DNA from: Lachnospiraceae bacterium
GTDB taxonomy: Bacteria > Bacillota > Clostridia > Lachnospirales > Lachnospiraceae
NCBI GenBank assembly: GCA_024691305.1
Contig: JAILNS010000006.1
Span: 81,745-145,744 of the forward strand
Length of the DNA: 64,000 nt
Direction: 5' to 3'
Below, in pieces: positions 18,361 to 27,799 of this stretch (its first letter is position 1; every line of letters begins with the position of its first letter). Position numbers and translations under genes: made by a program. Under the pieces are notes generated by a model. The model ran no database searches, was not told where the DNA came from, and saw only the letters and a program-made list of their open reading frames with translations.

Positions 18361-20422
18361 TCGAAGGAAAGACCATAACTTCATATCGGTTTTAAGAAGG
18401 ACCGCGGCATTTGCGCTTGCATTTTTGATCTTTACGGGTATATTTGACGGTCTGTGTTTTCCTGTGGAAACTCAGGCGGCAGAAGAAGAAAAAACGCTTA
18501 CCCTTGCTGCATGCAGACTGCTTGCTATCGAGAATTCGCTTGAATATGAGAATGCAGAGGACAAGGTTGCATCCAAACAGGCTGCATACGAGAGCGCAGT
18601 AAAGGCTATACGCTTAAAGGAAGCAAGCTTGAGACAGTTTCGCTGGTCACCTCTTCTTAGCTTCAAGTTTCCCACGAGCCCTACTTTTGCGGAAGCTTCC
18701 GAGTTCCAGAATAAGCCAACTCAGCTTAAATATGAGATCAAGGTTGCACAGCATGCGCTTCAGGATAAGACATACGAGATAATAGAGAAGGTCAACAATC
18801 TCTATGTGGATATAGTGGTTTTGCAGGAGACAATCGAGTTTAATACGGCCAGAGCGGAAAAATACCAGGACGGACTTGACAGAAATACGGCCCGCGTAAG
18901 GACGGGAGATGCTAATCAGGCGGATGTTGACAAGATCCAGAGTAAGCTTACGGCTACAAACAATAAGATAGCATCGGATGAAAGAACTCTTTCGGCCGAT
19001 CTGCAGAAACTTTCCAAAATGCTTGATATGGATGTGACTACAGGCTATAAGTTTGAGAAACCTTTTGTGGAAGCAGATATAAACAGGGATATGCTCCAAG
19101 AACTTACCGTATATACCGAAGACAGGGATCAGACATATTATGAAGCCTGTGTAAATGTAACTACCGCTAAAGCCGAACTGGATGTAAACACAAGTCTTAT
19201 CAAGAATAAGTATGGCGGTGAGTTCAATACTGTTGGCAGATACGTCAGTTCTGCCGAAAACGGAGACGATATAAACAAGAAGAGCTTCAAGAATGATTAT
19301 AAGGCTTTTCTTACCCAGATAGACAGTCACTGGCAGGGCTCTAAGAGGATCCTGTTTATCAAGATCCCCAGGTTATGGTTTAAGGGTGATATGGATGGTA
19401 CGCGTTATATAGAGGATGACCCGTATGTTCTATATCAGAATGTTCTTGACTATACCGGAGCCGTAAATGAGAAGACCGCTGCCAAGGATAACCTCGATCA
19501 GAGCGTTACCGATGCTTATAACAACTATGTGTCGGTCAGAAATGCATACGAACAGAGTGTTAAGGACGTGGAAAAAGCCGAAAAAGAACTTGATGCGGCT
19601 TTGGTGTTGAACAGACGCGGCGAGATGACATTTGAAGAATATGATTCACAGATGCAAAGCTATGAAGAACTTCAGAACAGCCTGATCGATAATATGAAAC
19701 TGTATACTACTTCACTCTATTCTTTTGACAGACTTACCTGCGGAGGAGTGAGTGCGTTACTTAGCGGAACGGATGCGGATCTGCATACTGCCGTAGTAGG
19801 AGAGAGTTATATAGTTCCCGAAACCGTTGACGGAGCATATTATACCCTGGAACCGATAATACAGAATCAGGAGTTTGAACTGAATGTAGTTATTCCGGAA
19901 GACTTTGAGGTATCGATCACCGATTATGAATTATGGGTTGACGGACAACAGCTCGGAGACAGAACGTCAGTTGACAAAAAACTCAGACATATGGCACTGA
20001 CTACGGAAACCGTAACGGAAGCTGTGATACGTCTTTATGACGGAGATGAATTCGTGGACGACTGTAAGATAGTTCCTTCCGATGAATACGGCGAACTAAC
20101 CGTTACCACCGGATATGATATCCAAAAAGACCAGAGTGAGATATTCGGAACCTATACCATAGAGAATACCGATACCGATCTTATCCTGATCAAGATAGTT
20201 CCCGAAGATAAGAATGTTAAGTCTTTCAAGGTATATGACGAGAACGGAGAAGCACTCGGCGGCAAAGATCCCGTAAGCATTGAAACGGGCTTAAAGCATC
20301 TGCCGATCGTACAGGGATCAATGGATGATCTTACCGTGGAATTGTATGACGAATCCGGAAACGTGCTGTACAAGGGCAGGTTTGACAGCCTTAACGGCAA
20401 GATCAGAAAGCTGGTAGAGTAA
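18350..20422 (+). CDS. TolC-like secreted protein
   Basis: A 690-residue protein with a signal peptide (hydrophobic residues about 16-32, cleavage region near TQAAE). Residues 40-480 have the long coiled-coil hairpins and LTLxxCxxLAIENS start of the TolC/outer membrane efflux family. The C-terminal 190 residues are beta-rich and unlike TolC. In a Gram-positive cell it cannot be a normal outer-membrane channel. I place the start at ATG 18350 (AAGG nine bases upstream), because the longer frame from 18290 would overlap the MORN gene by 71 bases. It sits between two envelope genes inside the injection locus. Confidence 0.65.
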   Translation: MWLDRRKDHNFISVLRRTAAFALAFLIFTGIFDGLCFPVETQAAEEEKTLTLAACRLLAIENSLEYENAEDKVASKQAAYESAVKAIRLKEASLRQFRWSPLLSFKFPTSPTFAEASEFQNKPTQLKYEIKVAQHALQDKTYEIIEKVNNLYVDIVVLQETIEFNTARAEKYQDGLDRNTARVRTGDANQADVDKIQSKLTATNNKIASDERTLSADLQKLSKMLDMDVTTGYKFEKPFVEADINRDMLQELTVYTEDRDQTYYEACVNVTTAKAELDVNTSLIKNKYGGEFNTVGRYVSSAENGDDINKKSFKNDYKAFLTQIDSHWQGSKRILFIKIPRLWFKGDMDGTRYIEDDPYVLYQNVLDYTGAVNEKTAAKDNLDQSVTDAYNNYVSVRNAYEQSVKDVEKAEKELDAALVLNRRGEMTFEEYDSQMQSYEELQNSLIDNMKLYTTSLYSFDRLTCGGVSALLSGTDADLHTAVVGESYIVPETVDGAYYTLEPIIQNQEFELNVVIPEDFEVSITDYELWVDGQQLGDRTSVDKKLRHMALTTETVTEAVIRLYDGDEFVDDCKIVPSDEYGELTVTTGYDIQKDQSEIFGTYTIENTDTDLILIKIVPEDKNVKSFKVYDENGEALGGKDPVSIETGLKHLPIVQGSMDDLTVELYDESGNVLYKGRFDSLNGKIRKLVE

Positions 20423-20424
20423 AT

Positions 20425-23148
20425 ATGAAGAAGATGTCCAAAAAGATAATCAGAATAATATGCATGATGACGGCTGCAATCATATTGACCACATCATTAG
20501 GTGAAATGGCCGTCAAGCCCATAGTCGCAGAGGCAGTGATCGATGAGAATCTGGCTGTTTTGTACCGTGACTTCAAGTCCAAGATCAGTGACCAGACATC
20601 CCTGGTGTTCATCGGTACATATATCGTTCATAAAGACGCACTGACCGATGAGATATACGAAAGGGCCAAAGCCAGTAAATCGGATTCGGGACAGGATGTA
20701 TATTATTATAAATCCGAACTTAGCGGTGAACCCAATGTTGCACAGTGGTATGACGTCAATAACATCGATAACGGCGTACTGGGTATATCCTTGCAGGGAA
20801 CTCCGGTTGACGAAAGCATATTGGATCCTCTCTATGTAACATATTATGCAGGGGATGACGGAATACTCAGATATGCCAAAAGCATGACACCGGTCAATGT
20901 TTTTGACATACCCGATCCATATGATCTGTCTAAACTACCGGAACTACAGGCAGTTTGGATGATGTATACTAAATCAGAATCCGCCGAGAGCATTACTCAG
21001 GAAGATTTTCTGAAAAACAGGAACTCGAACACTACGGGAAATATAAGGTCGGATGTATATCTTTACCAGTTTTTGAGCACCTTTTTCTCTCTAGATCTTC
21101 AGGATGATAAGACCAGAGAACTGGATCAGCAGTTAGTACGACTTAATTCTCTGTATATCGATCTTAAGGCTGCCGGTGATAAAGAAGAACAGGCTGCTGC
21201 TGTGTATGATCTTATGGCACAGATCGATGCTCAAAGAAGAATGCTTGTTTATGAAAGACTTTCCGAGGCGGATACCAACGTACTGAATGTTTTGTACACT
21301 TTATGTTCGGGCAGTTATTATACGCCTTACGGTAATTTTAAAGATTCATCCAGTGAGACCGGCACCTCCGATAATCCGGATTATATAACCGAATTACAGG
21401 ATTCAGCCCAGCATGATTTTACGGCAAGTAATTCGATTGCGTCTGCCTTGATCAGACAATGGCTTGTAAGGCTCGGACTGTTAAACAATTCCGAGGACTG
21501 GTGGACGGCGCTTGATAATTATGTACAAAGCGAGAAAGAACGTAAGAAGAAGGAAAATTCAGAGAATGAGGATTATGTAGCCGATGCGTCTCAGTCTTCA
21601 GAGGCATTCGCTGTCGATAATGATATCCTTACGGCTATAGGAAATGCCATGTCTGAATGCGGCAAAAGTTATACGACTTACTCGTCCAAAAGTCTTACCG
21701 ATAATACAAGCGTGCTCGGACATGCAAGATATGACTACAGCAACGGGGTTATTGAAAACCTGGCAGCAGGCCCTGTAGATTACCTTACCTATGTTATCAA
21801 TATCAGTGCCGGTAAGCCCAAGGACAAACCGGGTGAATTTGCTCTACTTAGTGATTATCTCCTGGGACTTGGAAATGACGCATATTACAATGCCCTTATG
21901 AGCGGTCCGAGTGATGAATACTTATCGCTTAGTGATGAGAATTCAAAGAAAGCGGCATTGGATACTCAGTTTACGGAACTTGAGACCAAAAGAGATGAAT
22001 TACAGTTCCTGATAAAATCGACAAATGATCGAAATGTTGATCCCGAAGTTGCACTGGCGGATGTTCAGAGCAGACTTACAACTGCCGAGCAGAAGCTTAA
22101 ATCCATTCCAACCAGTGCTTTTGCTACTGATGCAACAAGATCACTTGAAGCACATATTGTATGGTTAAAAGGTGAAGCGGAAAGGATCACAGAGGAGAAT
22201 AAGAGTCTTCTGTCGGTCGGGGACAAATTAGCTGCCCGTAAGGCAGAACTTCAGACAAAACGCGACGGATGTCTGGATACTAATGACCTTGCAGGAGCCA
22301 AGAAATATGATGCAATGATAGCGGCAGTCGATCAGGATATCGCGGCCGCAGGAGGTTCCGGTTCGGGCAGTATGGCAGACAAACTTATCGACAAGGCAAT
22401 GGACAAACTTGCAGATAATGCCAATGCCGATCTTTCGGGCACAGCACAGGCACTTGCGGCAATGGGAGAGACCGATAAACTCGAGGCTCTTAAAGAAAAA
22501 GCAATAAAGAGCGGCGCCGGTGCAAATACCCTGAGCGGAATACAGGATGCTATTAACTCAACAAAGAGCGAAGGAATGAGTGAAGATGAACTCTTAAGCC
22601 TTCTTGAAAATCTGTTCGGAAAGAGCATAGACGAGATGAGCGACAGCGAACTTGCCATAGCGACCGCTTCATCATCACGTGTTGCGAGAATGGGGCTTAC
22701 ACCTGCTGAGAAACTTACCGCTACACTGCTTGGCAGACTTGTGTCTACAGGAAATAAGTACATCTATTCACAATACAGCGGCGACAGCGTAAACAATTAT
22801 GTATCTCTGTTTACGATATCAAATGCTACTCCTTTCAGGTACTACTACGATGAGACCAATTCAATGGCTACTATGACCAAGGGAACTAAGCAGATATACA
22901 TATTTGAACGCGGCAGTAATTTAATGTATAAAGGCAGCGTCATGGCCAAACCTGAAGAAATGGGGAAAAATGCAGTATTTTCGAAGGAAATGTATATCAG
23001 CGAAGCAGATGCTGACAGTTATTTTGAGTGCACTTCGGAGTATGTATATGATTCCCAAAAAGCCATATGTTTAACCGCTACAATGCTTGAATCCGTGAAG
23101 GATTTCTCAACACAGCTGGCTGATGCGATCAAGGCTGCATCCGAATAA
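20425..23148 (+). CDS. Large secreted protein of unknown function
   Basis: A 907-residue protein with a clear signal peptide (basic MKKMSKKIIR, hydrophobic core to about residue 30, cleavage near VAEAV). It is alpha-helical, with a coiled-coil stretch at about 510-650 containing heptads, and no recognised domain or sorting signal. It starts 2 bases after the TolC-like gene and precedes the structural injection genes by 40 bases. It may act with the TolC-like and MORN proteins outside the membrane. Confidence 0.7.
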   Translation: MKKMSKKIIRIICMMTAAIILTTSLGEMAVKPIVAEAVIDENLAVLYRDFKSKISDQTSLVFIGTYIVHKDALTDEIYERAKASKSDSGQDVYYYKSELSGEPNVAQWYDVNNIDNGVLGISLQGTPVDESILDPLYVTYYAGDDGILRYAKSMTPVNVFDIPDPYDLSKLPELQAVWMMYTKSESAESITQEDFLKNRNSNTTGNIRSDVYLYQFLSTFFSLDLQDDKTRELDQQLVRLNSLYIDLKAAGDKEEQAAAVYDLMAQIDAQRRMLVYERLSEADTNVLNVLYTLCSGSYYTPYGNFKDSSSETGTSDNPDYITELQDSAQHDFTASNSIASALIRQWLVRLGLLNNSEDWWTALDNYVQSEKERKKKENSENEDYVADASQSSEAFAVDNDILTAIGNAMSECGKSYTTYSSKSLTDNTSVLGHARYDYSNGVIENLAAGPVDYLTYVINISAGKPKDKPGEFALLSDYLLGLGNDAYYNALMSGPSDEYLSLSDENSKKAALDTQFTELETKRDELQFLIKSTNDRNVDPEVALADVQSRLTTAEQKLKSIPTSAFATDATRSLEAHIVWLKGEAERITEENKSLLSVGDKLAARKAELQTKRDGCLDTNDLAGAKKYDAMIAAVDQDIAAAGGSGSGSMADKLIDKAMDKLADNANADLSGTAQALAAMGETDKLEALKEKAIKSGAGANTLSGIQDAINSTKSEGMSEDELLSLLENLFGKSIDEMSDSELAIATASSSRVARMGLTPAEKLTATLLGRLVSTGNKYIYSQYSGDSVNNYVSLFTISNATPFRYYYDETNSMATMTKGTKQIYIFERGSNLMYKGSVMAKPEEMGKNAVFSKEMYISEADADSYFECTSEYVYDSQKAICLTATMLESVKDFSTQLADAIKAASE

Positions 23149-23188
23149 ACCTTAACGTAACCTTAAAAAAGGAGAAATTTTAAAAAAA

Positions 23189-23779
23189 ATGGCAGATTAT
23201 CCGATCATTTCCGATGTTAGTGCGTATATTATTAAGACACTGAGAGAAAAGATGTGTCCTGAGCCTATACCTTCGGCTAACAATATAGAGATATCGTCAC
23301 CGCTTTCACAGGATGTCGATTATATCGTAGGGCTGTATCTGTATGATATCAGAGAGGATGTAGAAGTTACCGGTCCCAGATACATACAGCAGGGAAGGGC
23401 ACAGATATCCAAACCGCCAAGACCGTATGCTCTTTATTATATGGTCTTTATAAACGGATCCGGCCAGATGGGCCTTAAAGATCCGGATATACAGAAGATC
23501 ATTGGGCGTATAGCGCAGATAGTGAACGATAACAGTTCCGTCAGGCCCAATGAACTCCAAAGTTGGCTCGACACGCAGGAGCCTCCGATAGTACTGTCTC
23601 AAGCGAAGATAAGTCTGGAGGAAAAAGTGCGGGTATGGCAGGCGATCAACAAGCCTTATCAGATCAGCCTGTTCTATAGGGCGGCACCCGTATACCTGTC
23701 AAGCGGAGAGATCATCTCCACGCCTCGTATCACCGATGCCAGCTTTGAGATTGCAGTTACAGGTGAAGAAAGGGGGTAA
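23189..23779 (+). CDS. DUF4255 (Pvc16/Afp16-type) tail terminator / cap protein
   Basis: A 196-residue member of the DUF4255/Pvc_N family: an N-terminal helix (ISDVSAYIIKTLREKM), a beta-sandwich core (VDYIVGLYLYDIREDVEV), PRPYALYYMVF and a C-terminal strand pair. In Afp and PVC particles this protein caps the tube and sheath distal end and stops growth. Its place at the head of the structural genes matches many eCIS loci. The ribosome site GGAG is 14 bases from the ATG, an unusually long gap. Confidence 0.9.
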   Translation: MADYPIISDVSAYIIKTLREKMCPEPIPSANNIEISSPLSQDVDYIVGLYLYDIREDVEVTGPRYIQQGRAQISKPPRPYALYYMVFINGSGQMGLKDPDIQKIIGRIAQIVNDNSSVRPNELQSWLDTQEPPIVLSQAKISLEEKVRVWQAINKPYQISLFYRAAPVYLSSGEIISTPRITDASFEIAVTGEERG

Positions 23780-23788
23780 GAAGAATAA

Positions 23789-24658
23789 GTGTCAGTAGTG
23801 ATCAAAGCGCGTCTGTTACTGGCGATCCGTCTGATCGATACAACGACAGGCAGAGAGATTGAAGAATCGGATGTTCATTTTGGCACAAAAGACGAAGAAC
23901 TGAAGCCCATGAATAAGGGCGAAGGCTTCTGGGTATTCACAGGTGATAACAGGGAAGATTTTTCTATGTACATCAAAGCCCGCGGATACGATGATGCCGA
24001 TCTTGATGTCAGATTCGATACGCTTGATCCGAAACTCCCCATGTGCGATGTATTCCTGATGCCGTCAGAGAAGAATCGCGTCGGAGGAACAGTGGCTAAG
24101 ATCCACGGAACCCTTTCAAACCTAAAGTCCATCGAGGCCGTAGCAGTTGAACGGCCGATCTGCTTCTACCATGAGATGAGCGAGAAAAAAGGTGTCGTAA
24201 AGCTCAGTCTCTTACCCAAGGCACCGGGTGGCAGGGTAGTGATCGAAAATATGCGCTATGCGCTTATGTACGAAGATGGCACGCGCTATGAGGCGTTTGA
24301 AGTAACAGATTCTTCAAACCCTTCGGCAGTTGTTCTGAAAGATCCGCTGCTTGGTGAACACAAAGCGAATGAAAAGGTATTCCGTATCATATACGGAAGG
24401 GCAGGCCCCAAAGGTGCTTTCTCTCTCAAGGTGAGAGATGACAGTGACCATTTACCGCATCTCATCCATTTTGTCGCAGGCAAGTATGAGTACTTCAGGC
24501 CGATAGATTTTCATCTTGAGACCGGAGAGATCGATCTTTTGGAAGGCGCACTAAAGGTTAAACTTCCCGAACCGGTAAAACCTCCGGAAGTTACAGAAAC
24601 TTCAGGAGAAGCAGGCACTTTGGGAGAAGCAAAACCTTTAGAACAGACAAAGCCTTAA
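23789..24658 (+). CDS. eCIS accessory protein, beta-sandwich-like
   Basis: A 289-residue protein starting with GTG, 9 bases after the cap gene. The first 95 residues look like a carboxypeptidase-regulatory/Ig-like sandwich (LLAIRLIDTTTGREI, FSMYIKARGYDDADL), followed by a second beta-rich domain and a Pro/Glu/Thr-rich tail (residues about 260-289) that appears disordered. I do not recognise a named family. Position between cap and PAAR-like genes argues for a particle component. Confidence 0.6.
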   Translation: MSVVIKARLLLAIRLIDTTTGREIEESDVHFGTKDEELKPMNKGEGFWVFTGDNREDFSMYIKARGYDDADLDVRFDTLDPKLPMCDVFLMPSEKNRVGGTVAKIHGTLSNLKSIEAVAVERPICFYHEMSEKKGVVKLSLLPKAPGGRVVIENMRYALMYEDGTRYEAFEVTDSSNPSAVVLKDPLLGEHKANEKVFRIIYGRAGPKGAFSLKVRDDSDHLPHLIHFVAGKYEYFRPIDFHLETGEIDLLEGALKVKLPEPVKPPEVTETSGEAGTLGEAKPLEQTKP

Positions 24659-24680
24659 AATTGAAAGGAAACGACGAAAC

Positions 24681-25070
24681 ATGAGTGAGTTAGTAGCGGC
24701 AGGAGGAAATGCAATGTGCACGATGGGCACGGCTCCCGCGCCCGTGAAGGTAACTTCACAGACATCCGTACTTACGGAAGGGAAACCGGCCGGAACCATT
24801 CAGGATTGTCAGGGCGCAGCTAACATAGGACCGTTCGGAATGTGTACTTCGATGGCCAATCCGGCTGTTTCGGCAGCTACAGCAGCGGCGATGGGTGTTC
24901 TTACACCTCAGCCATGCATGCCAATGCCGGCAGGACCGTGGATAGCGACCAAGCCCAAGGTTCTTATAGGCGGTAAGCCGTGTTTGACAAATGACTGCAA
25001 GATGATGTGTGCATACGCAGGATCCATCTCCGTCACGTTTCCCGGACAGGTAAAGGTGACAGCAACATGA
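24681..25070 (+). CDS. DUF4280 PAAR-like spike-tip protein
   Basis: A 129-residue PAAR-like protein: GGNAMCTMG at the start, a central NIGPFGMCTSMANP, CMPMPAGPW, a GGKPCLTNDCKMMC segment and a terminal VTFPGQ. The repeated Gly and Cys spacing matches DUF4280, which sharpens the tip of the central spike and often carries effectors. Here there is no C-terminal toxin extension, so cargo must be loaded elsewhere. Confidence 0.88.
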   Translation: MSELVAAGGNAMCTMGTAPAPVKVTSQTSVLTEGKPAGTIQDCQGAANIGPFGMCTSMANPAVSAATAAAMGVLTPQPCMPMPAGPWIATKPKVLIGGKPCLTNDCKMMCAYAGSISVTFPGQVKVTAT

Positions 25071-25095
25071 AAATCAATGAAAAGAGGTAAAGTAT

Positions 25096-26802
25096 ATGGC
25101 AGAGTATTTATCCCCGGGCGTATACGTCGAGGAATATGATAATTCGCCCCGTAGTATCGAAGGTGTCGGTACCAGTACGGCCGGCTTTATCGGATTAGCG
25201 GAAAAAGGCCCTCTTACAGGTGCACCGCTTCTCGTTACAAGTATGCGTTCGTTCCGTCAGCAGTTCGGTGGTTTCTTATCCGAATTCGGTTACGGAGAAT
25301 ATCGTTTTTTGGCAAACAGTGTTGAGCAGTTCTTTGACAACGGTGGAACAAGATGCTACGTAATGCGTGTAGCTCCCAAGGATGCCAAAGTAGCTTCAGC
25401 AAAAAAAGGTATTTTAAGTGTAGAAGCAACAAGCCCCGGTGTTTGGGGTAACAAGGTTCAGATCACTCTTCAGACCAACACCAAGCATAAACTTCAGCTG
25501 GTTGAAAAGACAGATGCCGGTTATAAGGCTAAAACTCTTGAAGGCTTCCGTGAAGGCGACCTGGTAGTATTTGAAGATACCTATACAAAGATCAAGACTA
25601 TCTTTGACAGAACAGTAACATTTGAAGACGATCTTCCCGACAGTGTAGTTGATGCGGATATCCTTCCCAAATCACTGCTTTATCTGGTAACAGTGGATAT
25701 GTCGGTACGTTTCGGCGATGATGTAGAGAACTATACAGAGCTTAGCTTAAATACCACATCACCCCGTTACATCGGATCCAGACTTGCAAGCAGCGATATC
25801 ATCAAAGCTGAGGTTGCACAGCCCAAGAGCGCAGGCAACCCTGTAGCAGAGATCCTTGGCGAAGATATGACCGACGGTGTCTTCTTCCTTGAAGGCGGTA
25901 CAGACGGTTCAGTTGCCAAGATCGATGCAGCTACATATATCGGCGAGGATAACGGCCCCGGCAAGCGTACAGGTCTTAGCGCATTCGAAGAGAACAATAT
26001 AGTTAGCATGCTGGCTATCCCCGGCATCACAATGCCTGAGGTTGTTGTAGCACTCGTTGCACATTGTGAGAGACTTCGCAGCCGTTTTGCAGTACTGGAT
26101 ATGCCTAAGGAGATGTACAAGACAGCCGATCTTATCGGTTACAGACAGATGGTTGATTCAACCTACTGCGCTATGTATCATCCCTGGATCCAGGTATTTG
26201 ACCGTTCATCCAATAAGGCTGATTTTATTCCTCCGTCGGGTGCGGTTATGGGTGTTTACTCAAGAACCGATATCGCAAGAGGTGTTCATAAGGCACCTGC
26301 TAACGAAGTTGTATTCTGTACAGGCCTTTCTGTTAACTACACTAAGGACGAGCAGGATATCCTTAATCCCGAAGGCATTAACCTTATTCGTTCACTTCCC
26401 GGACAGGGCATACGTATATGGGGCGCAAGAACAGCATCAAGCAACTCTGCGTTCAAGTATGTCAACGTACGTCGTCTGTTCATCTTCGTGGAAGAGAGCA
26501 TCAAAGCCAATACCAACTGGGTTGTATTTGAACCCAACGATCCTACTCTCTGGCAGAGAGTTAACCAGACCATTACCAACTTCCTTGACGGACTGTTCAG
26601 AAACGGTATGCTGGCAGGCGGATCTGCAGGAGAAGCTTATTTCGTAGAGATCGGATCTTCGACAATGACAAGAGACGATATCATGAACGGAAGACTTATA
26701 TGTAATGTTGGTATAGCACCTTCACGTCCTGCTGAGTTTGTAATCTTCAGAGTTACACAGCACACATCCGAAGCAGGCGGCGAAGAAGGCGGCGAGGAAT
26801 AA
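25096..26802 (+). CDS. Contractile sheath protein
   Basis: A 568-residue tail sheath protein. The N-terminus YLSPGVYVEEYDNSPR and GVGTSTAGFIGLAEKGP is the classic sheath start. The C-terminal domain carries WVVFEPND, LWQRV and a C-terminal arm ending in AEFVIFRV, the parts that interlock subunits. Only one sheath gene is present, whereas Afp and PVC have several. The codon use (AAC, TTC, CTT, few rare codons) is that of a highly expressed gene. The tube gene follows after 23 bases. Confidence 0.96.
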   Translation: MAEYLSPGVYVEEYDNSPRSIEGVGTSTAGFIGLAEKGPLTGAPLLVTSMRSFRQQFGGFLSEFGYGEYRFLANSVEQFFDNGGTRCYVMRVAPKDAKVASAKKGILSVEATSPGVWGNKVQITLQTNTKHKLQLVEKTDAGYKAKTLEGFREGDLVVFEDTYTKIKTIFDRTVTFEDDLPDSVVDADILPKSLLYLVTVDMSVRFGDDVENYTELSLNTTSPRYIGSRLASSDIIKAEVAQPKSAGNPVAEILGEDMTDGVFFLEGGTDGSVAKIDAATYIGEDNGPGKRTGLSAFEENNIVSMLAIPGITMPEVVVALVAHCERLRSRFAVLDMPKEMYKTADLIGYRQMVDSTYCAMYHPWIQVFDRSSNKADFIPPSGAVMGVYSRTDIARGVHKAPANEVVFCTGLSVNYTKDEQDILNPEGINLIRSLPGQGIRIWGARTASSNSAFKYVNVRRLFIFVEESIKANTNWVVFEPNDPTLWQRVNQTITNFLDGLFRNGMLAGGSAGEAYFVEIGSSTMTRDDIMNGRLICNVGIAPSRPAEFVIFRVTQHTSEAGGEEGGEE

Positions 26803-26825
26803 TACAGAGAAAGGAGTAATGAATT

Positions 26826-27326
26826 ATGGCTACAGGGCCTTATGAAAATGACAAACGGTCCGCATACCCGTTGACCAAGATGAACTTCCTTGTAACTGTT
26901 GATACAGTTGCAGGAACAGCAGCATTCAGCGAGGTAACAGGTATCGAAGCTACTGTCGATGTAATCGAATTCAGACAGGGCAACTCCGGTTCACTTGCAC
27001 CGGTTAAGGTACCCGGACTTGTTAAGCACGGAAACGTTACACTGAAGATGGGTTATATTATTTCCAGCCCCTTCAAGACATGGGTTATGGAGTGTGTGAG
27101 TGAGACAAGAGGTCAGATCCCGAGAAACAATGTTACTATCGAGCTTATCGATATCAACTCAGGTTCACCTTCAAATCTCGTGGAGACAGCTTCAGGTACA
27201 AGACAGTGGACACTGACCAATGCCTGGGTTACCAAGTATACAGCTCCCGATCTTGATGCAAAGAACTCAGATGTTGCAATAGAGACCGTTGAACTGGCAT
27301 ACGAGGAACTTATAATTCCCAACTAA
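26826..27326 (+). CDS. Inner tube protein (Afp1/Pvc1, gp19-like)
   Basis: A 166-residue member of the T4 gp19-like tube family: NFLVTVDTVAGTAAFSEVTGIEATVDVIEF near the start and the conserved RQWTLTNAWVTKYTAPDLDA near the end. It builds the hexameric inner tube propelled by sheath contraction. Codon use is strongly biased like the sheath gene. Two hairpins follow its stop codon. Confidence 0.96.
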   Translation: MATGPYENDKRSAYPLTKMNFLVTVDTVAGTAAFSEVTGIEATVDVIEFRQGNSGSLAPVKVPGLVKHGNVTLKMGYIISSPFKTWVMECVSETRGQIPRNNVTIELIDINSGSPSNLVETASGTRQWTLTNAWVTKYTAPDLDAKNSDVAIETVELAYEELIIPN

Positions 27327-27372
27327 AACAGATTTGTCTGTTTATATGGCACAGGAGATATCTCCTGTGCCA
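27326..27372 (+). promoter_or_regulatory. Two consecutive hairpins after the tube gene
   Basis: AAACAGA/TCTGTTT (27326-27343, loop TTTG) is followed by a perfect 26-nt palindrome (27347-27372; half site TGGCACAGGAGAT). There is no T-run after it, so it is not a standard terminator. It probably stabilises the sheath-tube mRNA 3' end or is a processing/attenuation point that keeps sheath and tube in excess over the baseplate. Confidence 0.65.
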
Positions 27373-27425
27373 GAGTAAGCAAACAAGGATGTACATCAAA
27401 GATACGATATGATTAGGAGGTCACA

Positions 27426-27788
27426 ATGGATACCTTATATGAATTCACATTACCGAAAGGATATATGGACTCGGCAGGGGAACTTCACAGGAAAGGAAGA
27501 ATGCGTCTTGCGACTGCAGGAGATGAGATCTCAGCCACCCGGGACCCAAGAGTTTTGTCAAATCCGTCTTATCTGACAATTGTCATATTAAGTAAGGTTA
27601 TCACTGAATTAGAGGGCATTGAATCCGTGACTGCCACCACGATAGAGCAGTTATTTACCGCAGATCTTGCGTACCTTCAGGACATGTATCAGCGTATAAA
27701 TGATATAGAACCCCCTACCATGGAGTGTGTATGTCCCGATTGCGGCAAGATATTTGAGGTACCGCTAAATTTTACACGGGAGGGTTAA
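27426..27788 (+). CDS. eCIS zinc-ribbon protein, candidate assembly chaperone (0 frame)
   Basis: A 120-residue protein with an N-terminal strand pair (YEFTLPKGYMDSAG, RKGRMRLATAGDE), a helical middle and a C-terminal ribbon CVCPDCG. It resembles the zinc-ribbon protein found between tube and baseplate genes in many eCIS loci, the place where contractile phages encode tail assembly chaperones. It has an AGGAGG site. A slippery heptamer A AAT TTT at 27767-27773, just before the stop, could send ribosomes into the -1 frame, extending the product to 188 residues. Confidence 0.8.
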   Translation: MDTLYEFTLPKGYMDSAGELHRKGRMRLATAGDEISATRDPRVLSNPSYLTIVILSKVITELEGIESVTATTIEQLFTADLAYLQDMYQRINDIEPPTMECVCPDCGKIFEVPLNFTREG

Positions 27789-27799
27789 GGCTTTATCCC
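27767..27799 (+). promoter_or_regulatory. Candidate programmed -1 frameshift signal
   Basis: AAATTTT (27767-27773) is in the correct phase (A AAT TTT, zero-frame Asn-Phe). After an 8-nt spacer a modest hairpin can form: GGG-T-TAA (27782-27788) with TTT-A-T-CCC (27793-27799), six pairs and one mismatch. Slippage yields YTGGLRLYPKDDLY, the expected start of the DUF6760-like domain. The -1 frame has no ATG, GTG or TTG between its previous stop (27755) and 27821. Confidence 0.55.

Noticed and set aside
18647..19330. 227-codon open frame on the - strand inside the TolC-like gene
   Set aside because: Composition is that of antisense translation, and the + strand gene is well supported.
26057..26647. 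196-codon + frame overlapping the sheath gene
   Set aside because: It lies entirely inside the sheath coding sequence in another frame; the biased codon use of the sheath gene explains the absence of stops.
27347..27372. Intrinsic terminator after the tube gene
   Set aside because: No T-run follows the palindrome, and the operon continues in the same direction with a good ribosome site.
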